Below are positions 33,001 to 40,455 of a DNA stretch of 40,536 bases, one piece after another. The stretch lies in the NCBI GenBank assembly GCA_026988355.1, contig JALSLK010000085.1, positions 1 through 40,536 on the forward strand, given 5' to 3'. The notes under the pieces were generated by a model. It was not told the origin of the DNA. It saw nothing but the letters and a program-made list of their open reading frames with translations, and searched no databases. The DNA comes from Flavobacteriaceae bacterium. Its GTDB lineage: Bacteria > Bacteroidota > Bacteroidia > Flavobacteriales > Flavobacteriaceae. A program made the position numbers and the translations under genes. Positions within the stretch are counted from its first letter, which is position 1, and each line of letters starts with the position of its first letter.

Positions 33001-33199
33001 TTACACCAGAAAGAGGTATATTATCTGTATCTGTAACTACGCCTTTAATTTGTCGTTGTTGTGTTGCTAGTCCTTTTGGTGTAGCATAAACCTGAGAAAA
33101 TACTACAAAAAATAAGAATAAAAATATCGCTAAGATGTTATCTCTATTTCGATAATTATTGTTTTTTGTAACACTTTTTTTTGTTGGGATTTTTTTCAT
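30089..33199 (-). CDS. susC: SusC/RagA-family TonB-linked outer-membrane oligosaccharide transporter
   Basis: TonB-dependent outer-membrane channel pairing with SusD for active oligosaccharide import. I use the ATG at 33197-33199 (about 1036 residues), which places a basic leader before the hydrophobic signal NILAIFLFLFFVVFSQVYA. A carboxypeptidase-regulatory-like domain follows (GVVTDTDNIPLSGVNVLVVG), then the TonB-box/plug region with IVIVGYGSQKKTNVTG and ALQGRSSGVTV, and a 22-strand barrel ending in aromatic LLLGFQIKF. The candidate GntR operator lies about 103 bp upstream, so expression is probably controlled together with rhamnose catabolism. Confidence 0.96.
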   Translation of the reverse strand: MKKIPTKKSVTKNNNYRNRDNILAIFLFLFFVVFSQVYATPKGLATQQRQIKGVVTDTDNIPLSGVNVLVVGTTIGTETDFDGNYTIKAKEGDVLQFSFIGMKTKLITISKNNQVNMIMEDNADTLNEIVIVGYGSQKKTNVTGAVATVSAKDLVSAPTTNAVEALQGRSSGVTVINNGSPGSAPTIRIRGIGTLGNNNPIYVIDGIVTENMDGLSPDDIESISVLKDASTAAAYGSLGANGVIVVKTKTGKNGKTTFSFNSYLSTRFKPKKIDLLNSEQYVSYVTDMIRNNDPGADLPPRFANTNFISNNVDYQDAIFQQGTANNYELSASGGTENANFRLSGNYLTQEGTMLHTALDKYAFRVNSNFKKGRITFGETLALTYAEQDPLILAFSVSPIENAIKIAPYLPIYDANNVGGFSELSATDDVNTTRNPLRTLNRETQLNKNINLLGTVYGKVDITKNLTYKATLGMNFYDNKFKKVELPYGLSGGDPSQSDTRISYANARVNTITINNSLEYTKTFNENHNVKALVVAEQRKRKTTVLSGVGTTPFGITDLPSNLSGGAQALEYNVVGYLGRINYDFAGKYLLAVSLRRDASSRFGANYRWGNFPTVAAGWVLSKEDFLKDSSSMNYFKLRASWGLAGNDRSAGDYAFESSLLPNYFYGNNSGLATSSLPNPNLKWEETAMTNIGVDLGFLSSKITFSAEYYNNTSNDLIVLLPPAGSLGVPNDTPFNIGGMKTDGLEFNLGYRKSEGEFHWSASFNLSTTNNEVTQLAPNVEQLFNGSKPNVLASGSISRIAEGEALWHFYGWETDGIFQTQAEIDAHATQTGAAPGDIRFKDINNDGVINDEDRTVIGNPFPNVNYGLSLNADYKNFDFTALFTGVSGNDIFNASRYYLDGASQITNTSTAVLDRWTPTNPSTTQPRAIINDPNQNTRVSNRYVEDGSYFRLKNISIGYNMPTTMLSNISKGTISKLRVYVSAQNLFTITNYSGYDPEIGPSLGIASITGSQNSEIGVDRGQYPQSKSLLLGFQIKF

Positions 33200-33301
33200 G
33201 AAAATTAGTGTTTTATTTATTAAAATATTATACATAATCAATTATAATAATTTAGGGTTGAATTTTGTTAGATACAATATTATTAATATCATTAATGTGA
33301 T

Positions 33302-33323
33302 TTATCCTGTACTGTCCTGTAAA
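33302..33323 (-). promoter_or_regulatory. Candidate GntR operator upstream of susC
   Basis: On the plus strand it contains TCCTGTACTGTCCTGT: two TCCTGT units 10 bp apart. Its reverse complement equals the phyH-upstream site at 19 of 22 positions and the rhaEW-upstream site at 16 of 22, with the same orientation relative to the downstream gene. Confidence 0.65.
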
Positions 33324-33392
33324 TAAAATTCCATTCTGTATAAAAAATAGTTCGTTTATATACTTTTTATTAATAAAACAAGTTACCTATAG

Positions 33393-33400
33393 TATATTTG
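33393..33400 (+). promoter_or_regulatory. Putative -7 promoter element for the outer-membrane-type protein
   Basis: TATATTTG matches the Bacteroidota TAnnTTTG consensus and lies 44 bp before the ATG at 33445. No clear -33 element was found. Confidence 0.4.
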
Positions 33401-33444
33401 CATATTATTATTTATTCTCCTACTTTTGGAATCAATTTTTATTT

Positions 33445-34200
33445 ATGAAATCTAACTACTTATTTTCTATCTTTTGCTTTTTTATCTTTTCCTTTATTTC
33501 ACAGGCTCAAAAGATGAATCATGAGCTTGGTATATCTGTTGGTGCAGTTTCTATGCAAACGGATTATGGGCAAAGAGGTCATTTTCCTAGTTCTTATGCA
33601 AATATAGGTATTGGTGCTGGTATTATTTATTATTTGGGATATGATGTAAGAAGAATAAAATGGAATGATAGATTATCGTATATGAAAAATCATTTGAAAT
33701 TAAAAGTAGAATTTTCATATATGAGTGATAATTTTATTCATCGAGGCGACTATATTAAGGGACATTCTGCAAACGCTATTAAACTTGCTGCAATGAAAGG
33801 AAGCACTAAAATATTTAATATTGGTGGTCAATTGGAATTTTATCTTTTCGAACTTTCTGATTTCAGAAAATGGGAACCGTATATTAGTGGTGGTTTTTAC
33901 CATGTAAATTTTAATCCTGATTTAGAAACTTCACTTGGCGATTGGAGAGATAATCCTTCGTTATTACCAGATTTTTATTTGGATGGTGGTATCTTTTTAG
34001 AAAATAGCAATACACAAGCTTTTTCTTTTGGTGGTGGTACAAAAATTACGAATAGTGATAATTTTAGTTTCGTTATCGATATGAGATGGCAACGATTTTT
34101 ATCGAATAAAGTGGATGGTTTGGATCCTAATTTAAGTGCTAATAAATATAGAGAATGGTTGTTCTATTTTAATGTTGGTGCTGTATTTAAGTTAAACTAA
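33445..34200 (+). CDS. Outer-membrane beta-barrel-like protein of unknown function
   Basis: A 251-residue exported protein with a standard signal peptide (LFSIFCFFIFSFISQAQ). The mature part alternates hydrophobic and polar residues with many aromatics and glycine turns, e.g. GISVGAVSMQTDYGQRG, IFNIGGQLEFYLF, WEPYISGGFYHVNF, and ends in a C-terminal strand WLFYFNVGAVFKLN typical of small outer-membrane barrels. I do not recognise a specific function. It converges on pth with no intervening base between the two stop codons. Divergent from susC across a 245-bp control region, it more likely belongs with the housekeeping side than with the PUL. Confidence 0.75.
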   Translation: MKSNYLFSIFCFFIFSFISQAQKMNHELGISVGAVSMQTDYGQRGHFPSSYANIGIGAGIIYYLGYDVRRIKWNDRLSYMKNHLKLKVEFSYMSDNFIHRGDYIKGHSANAIKLAAMKGSTKIFNIGGQLEFYLFELSDFRKWEPYISGGFYHVNFNPDLETSLGDWRDNPSLLPDFYLDGGIFLENSNTQAFSFGGGTKITNSDNFSFVIDMRWQRFLSNKVDGLDPNLSANKYREWLFYFNVGAVFKLN

Positions 34201-34773
34201 CTAGTTTTTTTTGCTATTGAATGTATTCATTGTTTTTGCAACTCCAATTAATCCAAATGATTTAATTATTTCTGCTATTTTGTTCAATTTTTCTTCCATT
34301 TCATCTAGTTCCGCATTGTTCCATTTTCCAAGTACATAATCTACTTGTCGTCCTTTTGAAAATTTATTTCCTACACCAAAACGCAACCTTGCATATTGCT
34401 GTGTTTGTAATACATTATTAATATCTTTTAATCCATTATGCCCTCCTGCGCTTCCTTTAGGCTTTAGCCGTAATGATCCATACGGAATATTTAGATCGTC
34501 GCAAAGAATCAACATATTCTCTAGTGGTATTTTTTCTTTTGTCATCCAATATTTTACCGCTTTACCACTTAGATTCATATAGGTACTTGGCTTTAACAAA
34601 ATAAAACTTCTTCCTTTAAAACGAAATTTTGCTACATCTCCTAATTTTTGAGTTTCAAAAATTATTTCTTTTTTGGATGCTAGATAATCTAGAATTTTAA
34701 ATCCAATATTATGTCGTGTGTTTTTGTACTTTTCTCCTATATTTCCTAATCCAACAATTAGATATTTTTTCAT
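34201..34773 (-). CDS. pth: Peptidyl-tRNA hydrolase
   Basis: Releases tRNA from stalled peptidyl-tRNA. I take the ATG at 34771-34773 (190 residues), because KYLIVGLGNIGEKYKNTRHNIGF is the normal N-terminus of the family, and the 21 upstream codons are unlike it. Catalytic His is in TRHNIG; the conserved PSTYMNLSGKAV, LCDDLNIPYGSLRLKPKGSAGGHNGL and RLRFGVG blocks are all present. It lies downstream of rplY in the same direction, a common Bacteroidota pairing, though a terminator hairpin and an ATACCAA repeat separate the two. Confidence 0.96.
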   Translation of the reverse strand: MKKYLIVGLGNIGEKYKNTRHNIGFKILDYLASKKEIIFETQKLGDVAKFRFKGRSFILLKPSTYMNLSGKAVKYWMTKEKIPLENMLILCDDLNIPYGSLRLKPKGSAGGHNGLKDINNVLQTQQYARLRFGVGNKFSKGRQVDYVLGKWNNAELDEMEEKLNKIAEIIKSFGLIGVAKTMNTFNSKKN

Positions 34774-34852
34774 ACTATCTGTTTCTGTATTTTTATCTTT
34801 TCTAAAAATATTTTTAATAATAATCCATAATTTCATTTTACAAATATATATA

Positions 34853-34913
34853 ATACCAATTAGTGTAATACCAAGTTGACCGCAAAATAAGTCAAAAAAA
34901 ATAAAATTGGTAT
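34853..34913. repeat. 61-bp ATACCAA...TTGGTAT bounded element
   Basis: Starts ATACCAATT and ends AATTGGTAT, an inverted pair of nine bases matching the termini of the 161-bp repeats. The inside does not match the longer copies and contains a second ATACCAA near the left end. It lies between pth and rplY. Confidence 0.55.
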
Positions 34914-34920
34914 AAAATAA

Positions 34921-34949
34921 AAAAGCACTTCTTAGGGAAGTACTTTTTT
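34921..34949 (-). terminator. Rho-independent terminator after rplY
   Basis: On the minus strand AAGTACTTC pairs with GAAGTGCTT (one G-U wobble) around a 5-base loop, followed by a run of U. It is located 32 bp past the rplY stop codon. Confidence 0.75.
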
Positions 34950-34981
34950 ATAGTTAAATGGTCAAATAATAAACTATTAAA

Positions 34982-35605
34982 TTATTCTGCTGTAGCTGAA
35001 GTTTCTGTTGTTTCTCCTCCTTCTTCTTCAGTTCCTTCTTCTTCTTCAGTTACAACTGCTGCTCTTGACATTCTTACTTGAACCACTACAGTATTGTCTG
35101 GATGTAAGAAAGTAAATTTTTCATTATCTAATTCTGAAATAAATAATTTATCTCCTATTTTAAGTGTTGAAATATCCGCTTCAATTTGATCTGGTAAATT
35201 TGCTGGTATTGCCTTTACTTTTAACTTACGATTTGTAAAACGTAAGGACCCTCCATTCATAACTCCTGGTGAATTACCTTGTAATTTTACTGGAATATTC
35301 ATTGTTACTTCTTTATCGTCTGATAATTGGTAAAAATCAATGTGTAATATTCTATCAGTAACTGGATGAAATTGAATGTCTTGTAAGATTGCATTAAAAG
35401 TGTCTCCACCTTCCAATTCAATTGTTGCTGTATATACGTTTGGTGTATATACTAGTTTTTTAAACGCTTTTTCCTCTGCCGAAAAATGAATAGTGTTTCC
35501 ACTTCCATAAATTACGCAAGGTACTTTGTCAGCATTACGTAAGGCTTTAGTATCTACTTTACCTACGCTTTCTCTTTTTGTTCCTTTAATTGTAATAGAT
35601 TGCAT
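34982..35605 (-). CDS. rplY: 50S ribosomal protein L25/general stress protein Ctc
   Basis: 5S rRNA-binding ribosomal protein of the long (CTC) form, 207 residues. The N-terminal L25 barrel starts with [13 protein letters not shown] and contains [10 protein letters not shown] and [16 protein letters not shown]; the C-terminal TL5-like domain includes [24 protein letters not shown] glutamate-rich tail (about residues 183-207) is typical of Bacteroidota homologues. It is 13 bp downstream of the prs stop, and prs-rplY-pth is a familiar housekeeping order. Confidence 0.96.
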   Translation of the reverse strand: MQSITIKGTKRESVGKVDTKALRNADKVPCVIYGSGNTIHFSAEEKAFKKLVYTPNVYTATIELEGGDTFNAILQDIQFHPVTDRILHIDFYQLSDDKEVTMNIPVKLQGNSPGVMNGGSLRFTNRKLKVKAIPANLPDQIEADISTLKIGDKLFISELDNEKFTFLHPDNTVVVQVRMSRAAVVTEEEEGTEEEGGETTETSATAE

Positions 35606-35618
35606 TTTGTGTTTTATT

Positions 35619-36560
35619 TTACATTAAAAATTGATTACTGATGGATGTGTTATTCTGAACTTTCTTCATCACATCAGCAAATAAAGTGGCGCAAGATACA
35701 ATTTTTATTTTAGAACTCGCATGTTTTTTTAGAATGGTATCTGTTACTATTAATTCTTTTAATTCCGAATTATTAATTCGTTCGATAGCATTTCCCGAAA
35801 GTATTGCATGTGTTGCTATTGCTCGAACACTTAACGCTCCTTTTTCCATCATTAAATTGGCTGCCTTTGTTAATGTTCCTGCTGTATCTACCATATCGTC
35901 TACAATAATTACATTTCTATCTTTTACATTTCCTATAAGTTCCATGTGTGAAATCACGTTTGCTTTTTCTCTTTGCTTGTAACAAATTACCACTTCACTT
36001 TTCAAGAATTTAGAATAGGCATACGCTCGTTTTGAGCCTCCCATATCTGGAGATGCTATGGTTATATTATTTAATTTTAGATTTTCTATATATGGTAAAA
36101 ACACTGTTGATGCATATAAATGATCTACTGGTTTTTCAAAAAAACCTTGAATTTGATCTGCATGTAAATCCATTGTTATTATACGCGTTGCTCCTGCTGC
36201 TTGTAATAAATTAGCGACTAGTTTTGCTGCAATTGGTACTCTTGGTTTATCTTTTCGATCTTGTCTTGCCCATCCAAAATAAGGTATTACTGCTGTAATA
36301 TGTCTTGCTGATGCTCTTTTTGCTGCATCTAACATTAATAATAATTCCATTAAATTATCGGTTGGTGGCACTGTAGAACAGATAATAAAAATTCTTCTTC
36401 CTCGTAATGATTCTTCAAAAGACACTTGAAATTCGCCATCACTAAATACTGTTTTTTTAGATTTCCCAATTTCTAAACCGTAAGATTTAGCAATTTCTTG
36501 AGCTAATTCTATACTACTACTACATGCAAAAATTTTAGGCTTTGGTAATTTAATTTTCAT
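35619..36560 (-). CDS. prs: Ribose-phosphate pyrophosphokinase
   Basis: Makes PRPP from ribose 5-phosphate and ATP for nucleotide, His and Trp synthesis. The ATG at 36558-36560 gives 313 residues, the usual size; the longer frame adds 11 atypical residues. Conserved blocks are visible: [16 protein letters not shown] near 35, [14 protein letters not shown] (ATP flexible loop), [14 protein letters not shown] (cation-binding His), and the PRPP-binding loop [15 protein letters not shown]. Divergent from the flavin reductase gene. Confidence 0.97.
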   Translation of the reverse strand: MKIKLPKPKIFACSSSIELAQEIAKSYGLEIGKSKKTVFSDGEFQVSFEESLRGRRIFIICSTVPPTDNLMELLLMLDAAKRASARHITAVIPYFGWARQDRKDKPRVPIAAKLVANLLQAAGATRIITMDLHADQIQGFFEKPVDHLYASTVFLPYIENLKLNNITIASPDMGGSKRAYAYSKFLKSEVVICYKQREKANVISHMELIGNVKDRNVIIVDDMVDTAGTLTKAANLMMEKGALSVRAIATHAILSGNAIERINNSELKELIVTDTILKKHASSKIKIVSCATLFADVMKKVQNNTSISNQFLM

Positions 36561-36874
36561 AAGGTGTTTTTTAGTTGTGTTTGTGTGATGCAAAAATAAA
36601 GTTTAATAAAACCTAATCTCTCTTATTTTTTAAACTAGTTATTAACTAAAAAAGAAAACTTATTAACCTGAATTCAACTAAGACTTCTATTTACAGAAAA
36701 TGAAGAAATGGTGAGATTTGAAGAATAATTTTTAAGGTATAATCTGTAATGCAATAAAGTGCAAATTAAAATTGTATGATTATAAGGAGTCTATTTTTTA
36801 TGCTAAAAATAACTATAAATTTATTTACTTTTATTTAGAATTTGTATTTACTTTTACATACCAAAATTGAACCA

Positions 36875-37735
36875 ATGTATACTATTGATCCGAAACAAAT
36901 TTCTACTACCAAATTACATAGCTACTTATTAAGTGCTATTGCTCCAAGACCTATTGCTTTAGCTAGTACAATAGATTTGGATGGAAATCCAAACTTATCT
37001 CCTTTTAGTTTTTTTAATGTTTTTAGTGCAAATCCTCCTATTCTTATTTTTTCTCCTGCTCGCAGAGTTAGAAATAATACTACAAAACATACGTTAGAAA
37101 ATGTACACGATGTAAAAGAAGTGGTAATTAATATTGTTAATCATACTATTGTACAACAAATGTCTTTGTCTAGTACGGAATATGCTAAGGGTATTAACGA
37201 ATTTGACAAAGCTGGTTTTACCATGTTAAAATCGGATGTTATTAAACCGTTTAGAGTTGCCGAATCGCCTGTTCAGTTTGAATGTAAAGTAAACGAAATT
37301 ATCTCTTTAGGAGACCAAGGTGGCGCTGGTAATTTAATAATTTGCGAAGTTGTAAAATTACATATTCACCAAAATGTTTTAGATAAAAATAATGCTATTG
37401 ACCAAAATAAATTAGATGTAGTCTCGAGAGCTGGTGGTAGTTATTATTCGAGAGCTAAACTTGGTTTTTTTGAAATTCCAAAACCGATTAGTACACTTGG
37501 AATTGGTATTGATTCTATTCCTAATAACATAAAAAATAGCAAGATCTTAACTGGTAACAATTTAGGTTTATTAGGTAATATCGAATCTTTGCCTTCTCAA
37601 AAAGATGTTAATAAGTTTCGTGAAGAGAACCCTAAATTTAATGATGTAGATTCAACTAAAAAACATATTTTTGCAAAAGAATTTTTAGAGAAAAACGATG
37701 TACTTTCTGCATGGAAAGTACTTTTAATTAACTAG
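36875..37735 (+). CDS. Flavin reductase-like FMN-binding protein
   Basis: A 286-residue protein of the flavin reductase/FMN-binding split-barrel family, begun here at the ATG at 36875. The upstream frame from 36842 lacks homologous character. The family pattern is seen near the N-terminus: LLSAIAPRPIALASTIDLDGN, then NLSPFSFFNVFSANPPILIFSP and later AGNLIICEVVKLHIH. It probably binds FMN and may act in electron transfer or as a reductase partner; no specific role can be given. The next gene follows after 46 bp in the same direction. Confidence 0.88.
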   Translation: MYTIDPKQISTTKLHSYLLSAIAPRPIALASTIDLDGNPNLSPFSFFNVFSANPPILIFSPARRVRNNTTKHTLENVHDVKEVVINIVNHTIVQQMSLSSTEYAKGINEFDKAGFTMLKSDVIKPFRVAESPVQFECKVNEIISLGDQGGAGNLIICEVVKLHIHQNVLDKNNAIDQNKLDVVSRAGGSYYSRAKLGFFEIPKPISTLGIGIDSIPNNIKNSKILTGNNLGLLGNIESLPSQKDVNKFREENPKFNDVDSTKKHIFAKEFLEKNDVLSAWKVLLIN

Positions 37736-37781
37736 GTATCGATTTATAATACGCCTAATCGATGTAAATAAAAATAATACA

Positions 37782-38156
37782 ATGGAAGTATCAGGAAAAA
37801 TTAAAGTGTTAAACGACACACAAACTTTTGGAAGTAACGGATTTCGTAAAAGAGAAGTTGTAGTTACAACAGATGAGCAATATCCACAGATGATTATGGT
37901 GGAGTTTATTCAAGACAAATGTGATTTATTAAATGATTTTAATGTTGGGGACGATGTAAAAATAAACATCAACTTAAGAGGTCGAGAATGGATAAACCCA
38001 GAAGGTGTTGCAAAATATTTTAATGCAATACAAGGTTGGAGAATTGAAAAAATACAAGGACAAGCTGCTACAAATGTTCCTCCTGTAGAAAAAATGGATG
38101 CATTCGAACCTGCAAGTGAAACTTCGGATGGTGATGCAGATGATTTGCCATTCTAA
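37782..38156 (+). CDS. DUF3127-domain OB-fold-like protein
   Basis: A 124-residue cytoplasmic protein. The segments MEVSGKIKVLNDTQTFGSNGF, KREVVVTTDEQYPQMIMVEF and INLRGREWINPEGVAKYFN match the small DUF3127 family of Bacteroidota. The end is acidic (DGDADDLPF), as in single-stranded-DNA-binding proteins, and the family is thought to adopt an OB-like fold. A DNA-related role is an inference from this tail only. A strong terminator follows directly. Confidence 0.85.
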   Translation: MEVSGKIKVLNDTQTFGSNGFRKREVVVTTDEQYPQMIMVEFIQDKCDLLNDFNVGDDVKININLRGREWINPEGVAKYFNAIQGWRIEKIQGQAATNVPPVEKMDAFEPASETSDGDADDLPF

Positions 38157-38175
38157 TTTAGAGATTTAAAAAAAT

Positions 38176-38211
38176 AAAAATGCTTTTATCTAATGATAAA
38201 AGCATTTTTTT
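38176..38211 (+). terminator. Rho-independent terminator after the DUF3127 gene
   Basis: A perfect 15-bp stem (AAAATGCTTTTATC with GATAAAAGCATTTT) around a TAAT loop, followed by T residues, begins 20 bp after the stop codon. Confidence 0.92.
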
Positions 38212-38285
38212 GTTATTATTGGATTTACTTTTAGTTATTTTCACTAACTTCACAACGATTATAGTCTATAAATTCAATTAAAAAG

Positions 38286-38478
38286 ATGAAAAAAATTACT
38301 ACTAATATTATTTTTACTGTTTGGAACATGCCGACTACACAACCGTTTATTTAAAAGGTACGAATACTTTTTGGATAAATGCACCTATATACAACATTAG
38401 AAAGAGATGCCAATGCTGTTGTAAAACTCATAAAAATGGTAAATTAAACTCAAATGAAATTCTAATATCTAGATTAAA
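38286..38478 (+). pseudogene. Remnant of a small gene, frameshifted
   Basis: An ATG at 38286 opens a signal-like start (MKKITTNIIFTVWN) that stops after about 20 codons. A second frame from about 38323 reads EHADYTTVYLKGTNTFWINA, and a third reads TLERDANAVVKLIKMVN before a stop. Switching frames gives more protein-like sequence than any single frame, as expected of a decayed gene. The parent family is not recognised. Confidence 0.4.
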
Positions 38479-38508
38479 TTCTGGAATATAAAGATTACAA
38501 ATCAAGTA

Positions 38509-38530
38509 ATACCAATTTAATTTCAAAAAA
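38509..38530. repeat. Truncated left end of an ATACCAA repeat
   Basis: ATACCAATTTAATTTCAAAA matches the left terminus of the 161-bp copies over about 19 of 20 bases, then diverges. No right end was found before the pseudouridine synthase stop codon at 38553. Confidence 0.5.
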
Positions 38531-38552
38531 TAATATAGAATTCTTTAAATTA

Positions 38553-39455
38553 TTAAATCATCTTTAAATAATTAATTTCTTGTTGTGTAAGCTGTCTATG
38601 AAATCCTCTTGGTAAATTTCTTTTGGTTAATCCTGCAAAAATAACTCTATCTAATTTTACAACATGATATCCAAAATGTGCAAATATTTTTCGTACAATA
38701 CGGTTTCTCCCAGAATGTATTTCGATGCCTATTTCGGTTTTTGGTTCATTTTCGATATAGGATATTTTATCTACAAATACCATTTTACCTTCCAAAACAA
38801 AATTTGCTGCTATCTTTTGCATATCGCTCATTTTAAGTTTTTTATCTAAACTTGCATGGTATAATTTGCGCACATTGTGTTTTGGATGCGTCAATTTTTT
38901 TGTCATTTCGCCATCGTTAGTAAACAGTAACAATCCTGTGGTTGCTCTATCTAATCTCCCTACTGGATAAACACGTTCTTTGGTTGCATTTACTATCAAA
39001 TCCATTACCGTTTTACGTCCTCGTTCATCACTCATTGTTGTGATGTAATTTTTTGGTTTATTCAGTAATATATATTGTTTTTTCTCTGGCGTCAATAACT
39101 GTCCATCAAAATGTACAATATCGTTTGCTTGTACTTTGTAACCCATTTCTGTAACTGTTTTGCCATTTACTGTTGCGCTACCTGCACTAATATATACATC
39201 TGCTTCTCTACGAGAACATATTCCTGCATTTGCAATATATTTATTTAATCGTATACCGTTTGATGTTTTGGTTTCTTCTTGTTTTTTTGAAGGTTTCTTT
39301 TTGTAGTGTTTAATGGTATTCGGATTTATTCTATAATTTTTATCTTTTGGATTTCCGAATTTCTTTTCTTTTTTTACTCCTAATTTTTTTGAACGAGATG
39401 TGGGTTTTGATTTTCCTGCATGTCGTCCTCGCGACGATTTTTTATTTTCTGACAT
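38553..39455 (-). CDS. rluB: rRNA pseudouridine synthase, RluB/RsuA family
   Basis: Isomerises a uridine in 23S rRNA. The 300-residue protein has three parts: a Lys/Arg/Ser-rich disordered N-terminus of about 65 residues; an S4 RNA-binding domain (RLNKYIANAGICSRREADVYI, about 69-130); and the catalytic domain with GRLDRATTGLLLFTNDG, where the Asp is the nucleophile. The late HSGRNRIVRKIFAHFGYHVVKLDR block is typical of RluB/RluE/RsuA. The long basic N-terminus is common in Bacteroidota versions. It lies 44 bp after the HIT gene. Confidence 0.93.
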   Translation of the reverse strand: MSENKKSSRGRHAGKSKPTSRSKKLGVKKEKKFGNPKDKNYRINPNTIKHYKKKPSKKQEETKTSNGIRLNKYIANAGICSRREADVYISAGSATVNGKTVTEMGYKVQANDIVHFDGQLLTPEKKQYILLNKPKNYITTMSDERGRKTVMDLIVNATKERVYPVGRLDRATTGLLLFTNDGEMTKKLTHPKHNVRKLYHASLDKKLKMSDMQKIAANFVLEGKMVFVDKISYIENEPKTEIGIEIHSGRNRIVRKIFAHFGYHVVKLDRVIFAGLTKRNLPRGFHRQLTQQEINYLKMI

Positions 39456-39499
39456 TGTTTTTCTATTAATATTGTTACTACTATTGCTACTTTTTAATA

Positions 39500-39889
39500 T
39501 TATATTTTACTTACTATACTTGTTGCTATTTCTTGCATTTCTTCTTTTGTAAAACTTTCTTTTTTACGAAATTGAATATCTTCCATTGCTTGTAATGGTA
39601 TTAAATGTATATGTACGTGTGGCACTTCTAATCCTATTACACTCATACCTATTCGTTTACATGGAATTGCTTTTTTTAATGCTATTGCTACTTTTCTTGA
39701 AAATGACATTAAATTATTATATGTCTTTTCGTCTAAGTCAAATAATTTATTTACTTCTTGTTTTGGCACCACTAGCGTATGCCCTTTTGCATTTGGATTT
39801 ACATCTAAAAATGCAATAAAATTTTCGTTCTCTGCTATTTTATAGCATGGTATTTCTCCGTTTATTATTTTAGTAAAAATAGATGCCAT
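39500..39889 (-). CDS. HIT-family nucleotide hydrolase
   Basis: A 129-residue histidine-triad protein (HINT type) that likely hydrolyses adenosine phosphoramidates or similar nucleotides. The start FTKIINGEIPCYKIAEN and NPNAKGHTLVVPK are standard, and the active-site triad HVHIHLIP is intact near residues 92-99. The ATG shares one base with the greA stop (TAATG), showing translational coupling; greA-HIT pairs are common in this phylum. Confidence 0.95.
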   Translation of the reverse strand: MASIFTKIINGEIPCYKIAENENFIAFLDVNPNAKGHTLVVPKQEVNKLFDLDEKTYNNLMSFSRKVAIALKKAIPCKRIGMSVIGLEVPHVHIHLIPLQAMEDIQFRKKESFTKEEMQEIATSIVSKI

Positions 39890-40362
39890 TATCTTGAAAT
39901 ATTTAGTATTTCTAATTTCATTGTTCCTGCTGGTACTTTTACCTCTGCAATATCGCCAACTTTTTTACCTAATAACCCTTTTCCTATTGGTGAATTAATG
40001 GATATTTTACCTGCTCTAACGTCTGTCATTGCATCTGCTACTAAGGTATATTCAAATTCTTTATTTATTTTTAAGTTTTTTATTTTTACTTTAGATAATG
40101 CCAATACTTTGGTTAAATCTAATTGCGACTCGTCTATTAATCTTGCATTTGCAACTACATTTTTTAATTGCGCAATCTTAAATTCTAAATGTGATTGCTC
40201 TTCTTTTGCTGCATGATATTCTGCATTTTCACTTAAATCGCCTTTATCTCTTGCTTCTGCAATTGCATTTGTAATTCGTGGTCTTTCTACCTGTTCTAAT
40301 TGTTCTAACTCAGCTCTTAATTCTTTTAATCCTTCTGCTGTATAATACGATACTTTACTCAT
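39889..40362 (-). CDS. greA: Transcription elongation factor GreA
   Basis: Rescues backtracked RNA polymerase by stimulating transcript cleavage. The ATG at 40360-40362 gives 157 residues, the normal length. The N-terminal coiled coil contains the acidic tip motif (ARDKGDLSENAEYHAAKE), with the Asp and Glu residues that hold the catalytic metal, and the C-terminal FKBP-like domain has INSPIGKGLLGKKVGDIAEV. First gene of the greA-HIT-rluB set on the minus strand. Confidence 0.97.
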   Translation of the reverse strand: MSKVSYYTAEGLKELRAELEQLEQVERPRITNAIAEARDKGDLSENAEYHAAKEEQSHLEFKIAQLKNVVANARLIDESQLDLTKVLALSKVKIKNLKINKEFEYTLVADAMTDVRAGKISINSPIGKGLLGKKVGDIAEVKVPAGTMKLEILNISR

Positions 40363-40421
40363 AATTTTATTTTTTTGATTGCACACAAAAATTTACTTTG
40401 TATAAATCTTTTTAACATAAA

Positions 40422-40455
40422 AATCTCAAATCCAAATAATTATCGGATTGAGATT
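40422..40455 (-). terminator. Possible terminator of a gene beyond the right edge
   Basis: On the minus strand AATCTCAATCC pairs with GGATTTGAGATT (one bulge) and runs into TTTAT. It could end a minus-strand gene lying past position 40536 or be part of the greA leader. Confidence 0.4.

Larger units (their letters stand above)
38157..38552. other. Gene-free stretch with terminator, gene remnant and repeat end
   Basis: This 396-bp stretch holds a strong terminator, a decayed coding remnant starting at 38286, and the left end of an ATACCAA repeat (38509 on). No intact gene or RNA gene was recognised. Confidence 0.7.

Noticed and set aside
1..33199. Ulvan utilisation locus
   Set aside because: Rhamnose and glucuronyl functions fit, but no sulfatase and no PL24/25/28/40-like lyase was seen in more than 30 kb; kept only as an alternative if such genes lie outside the window.
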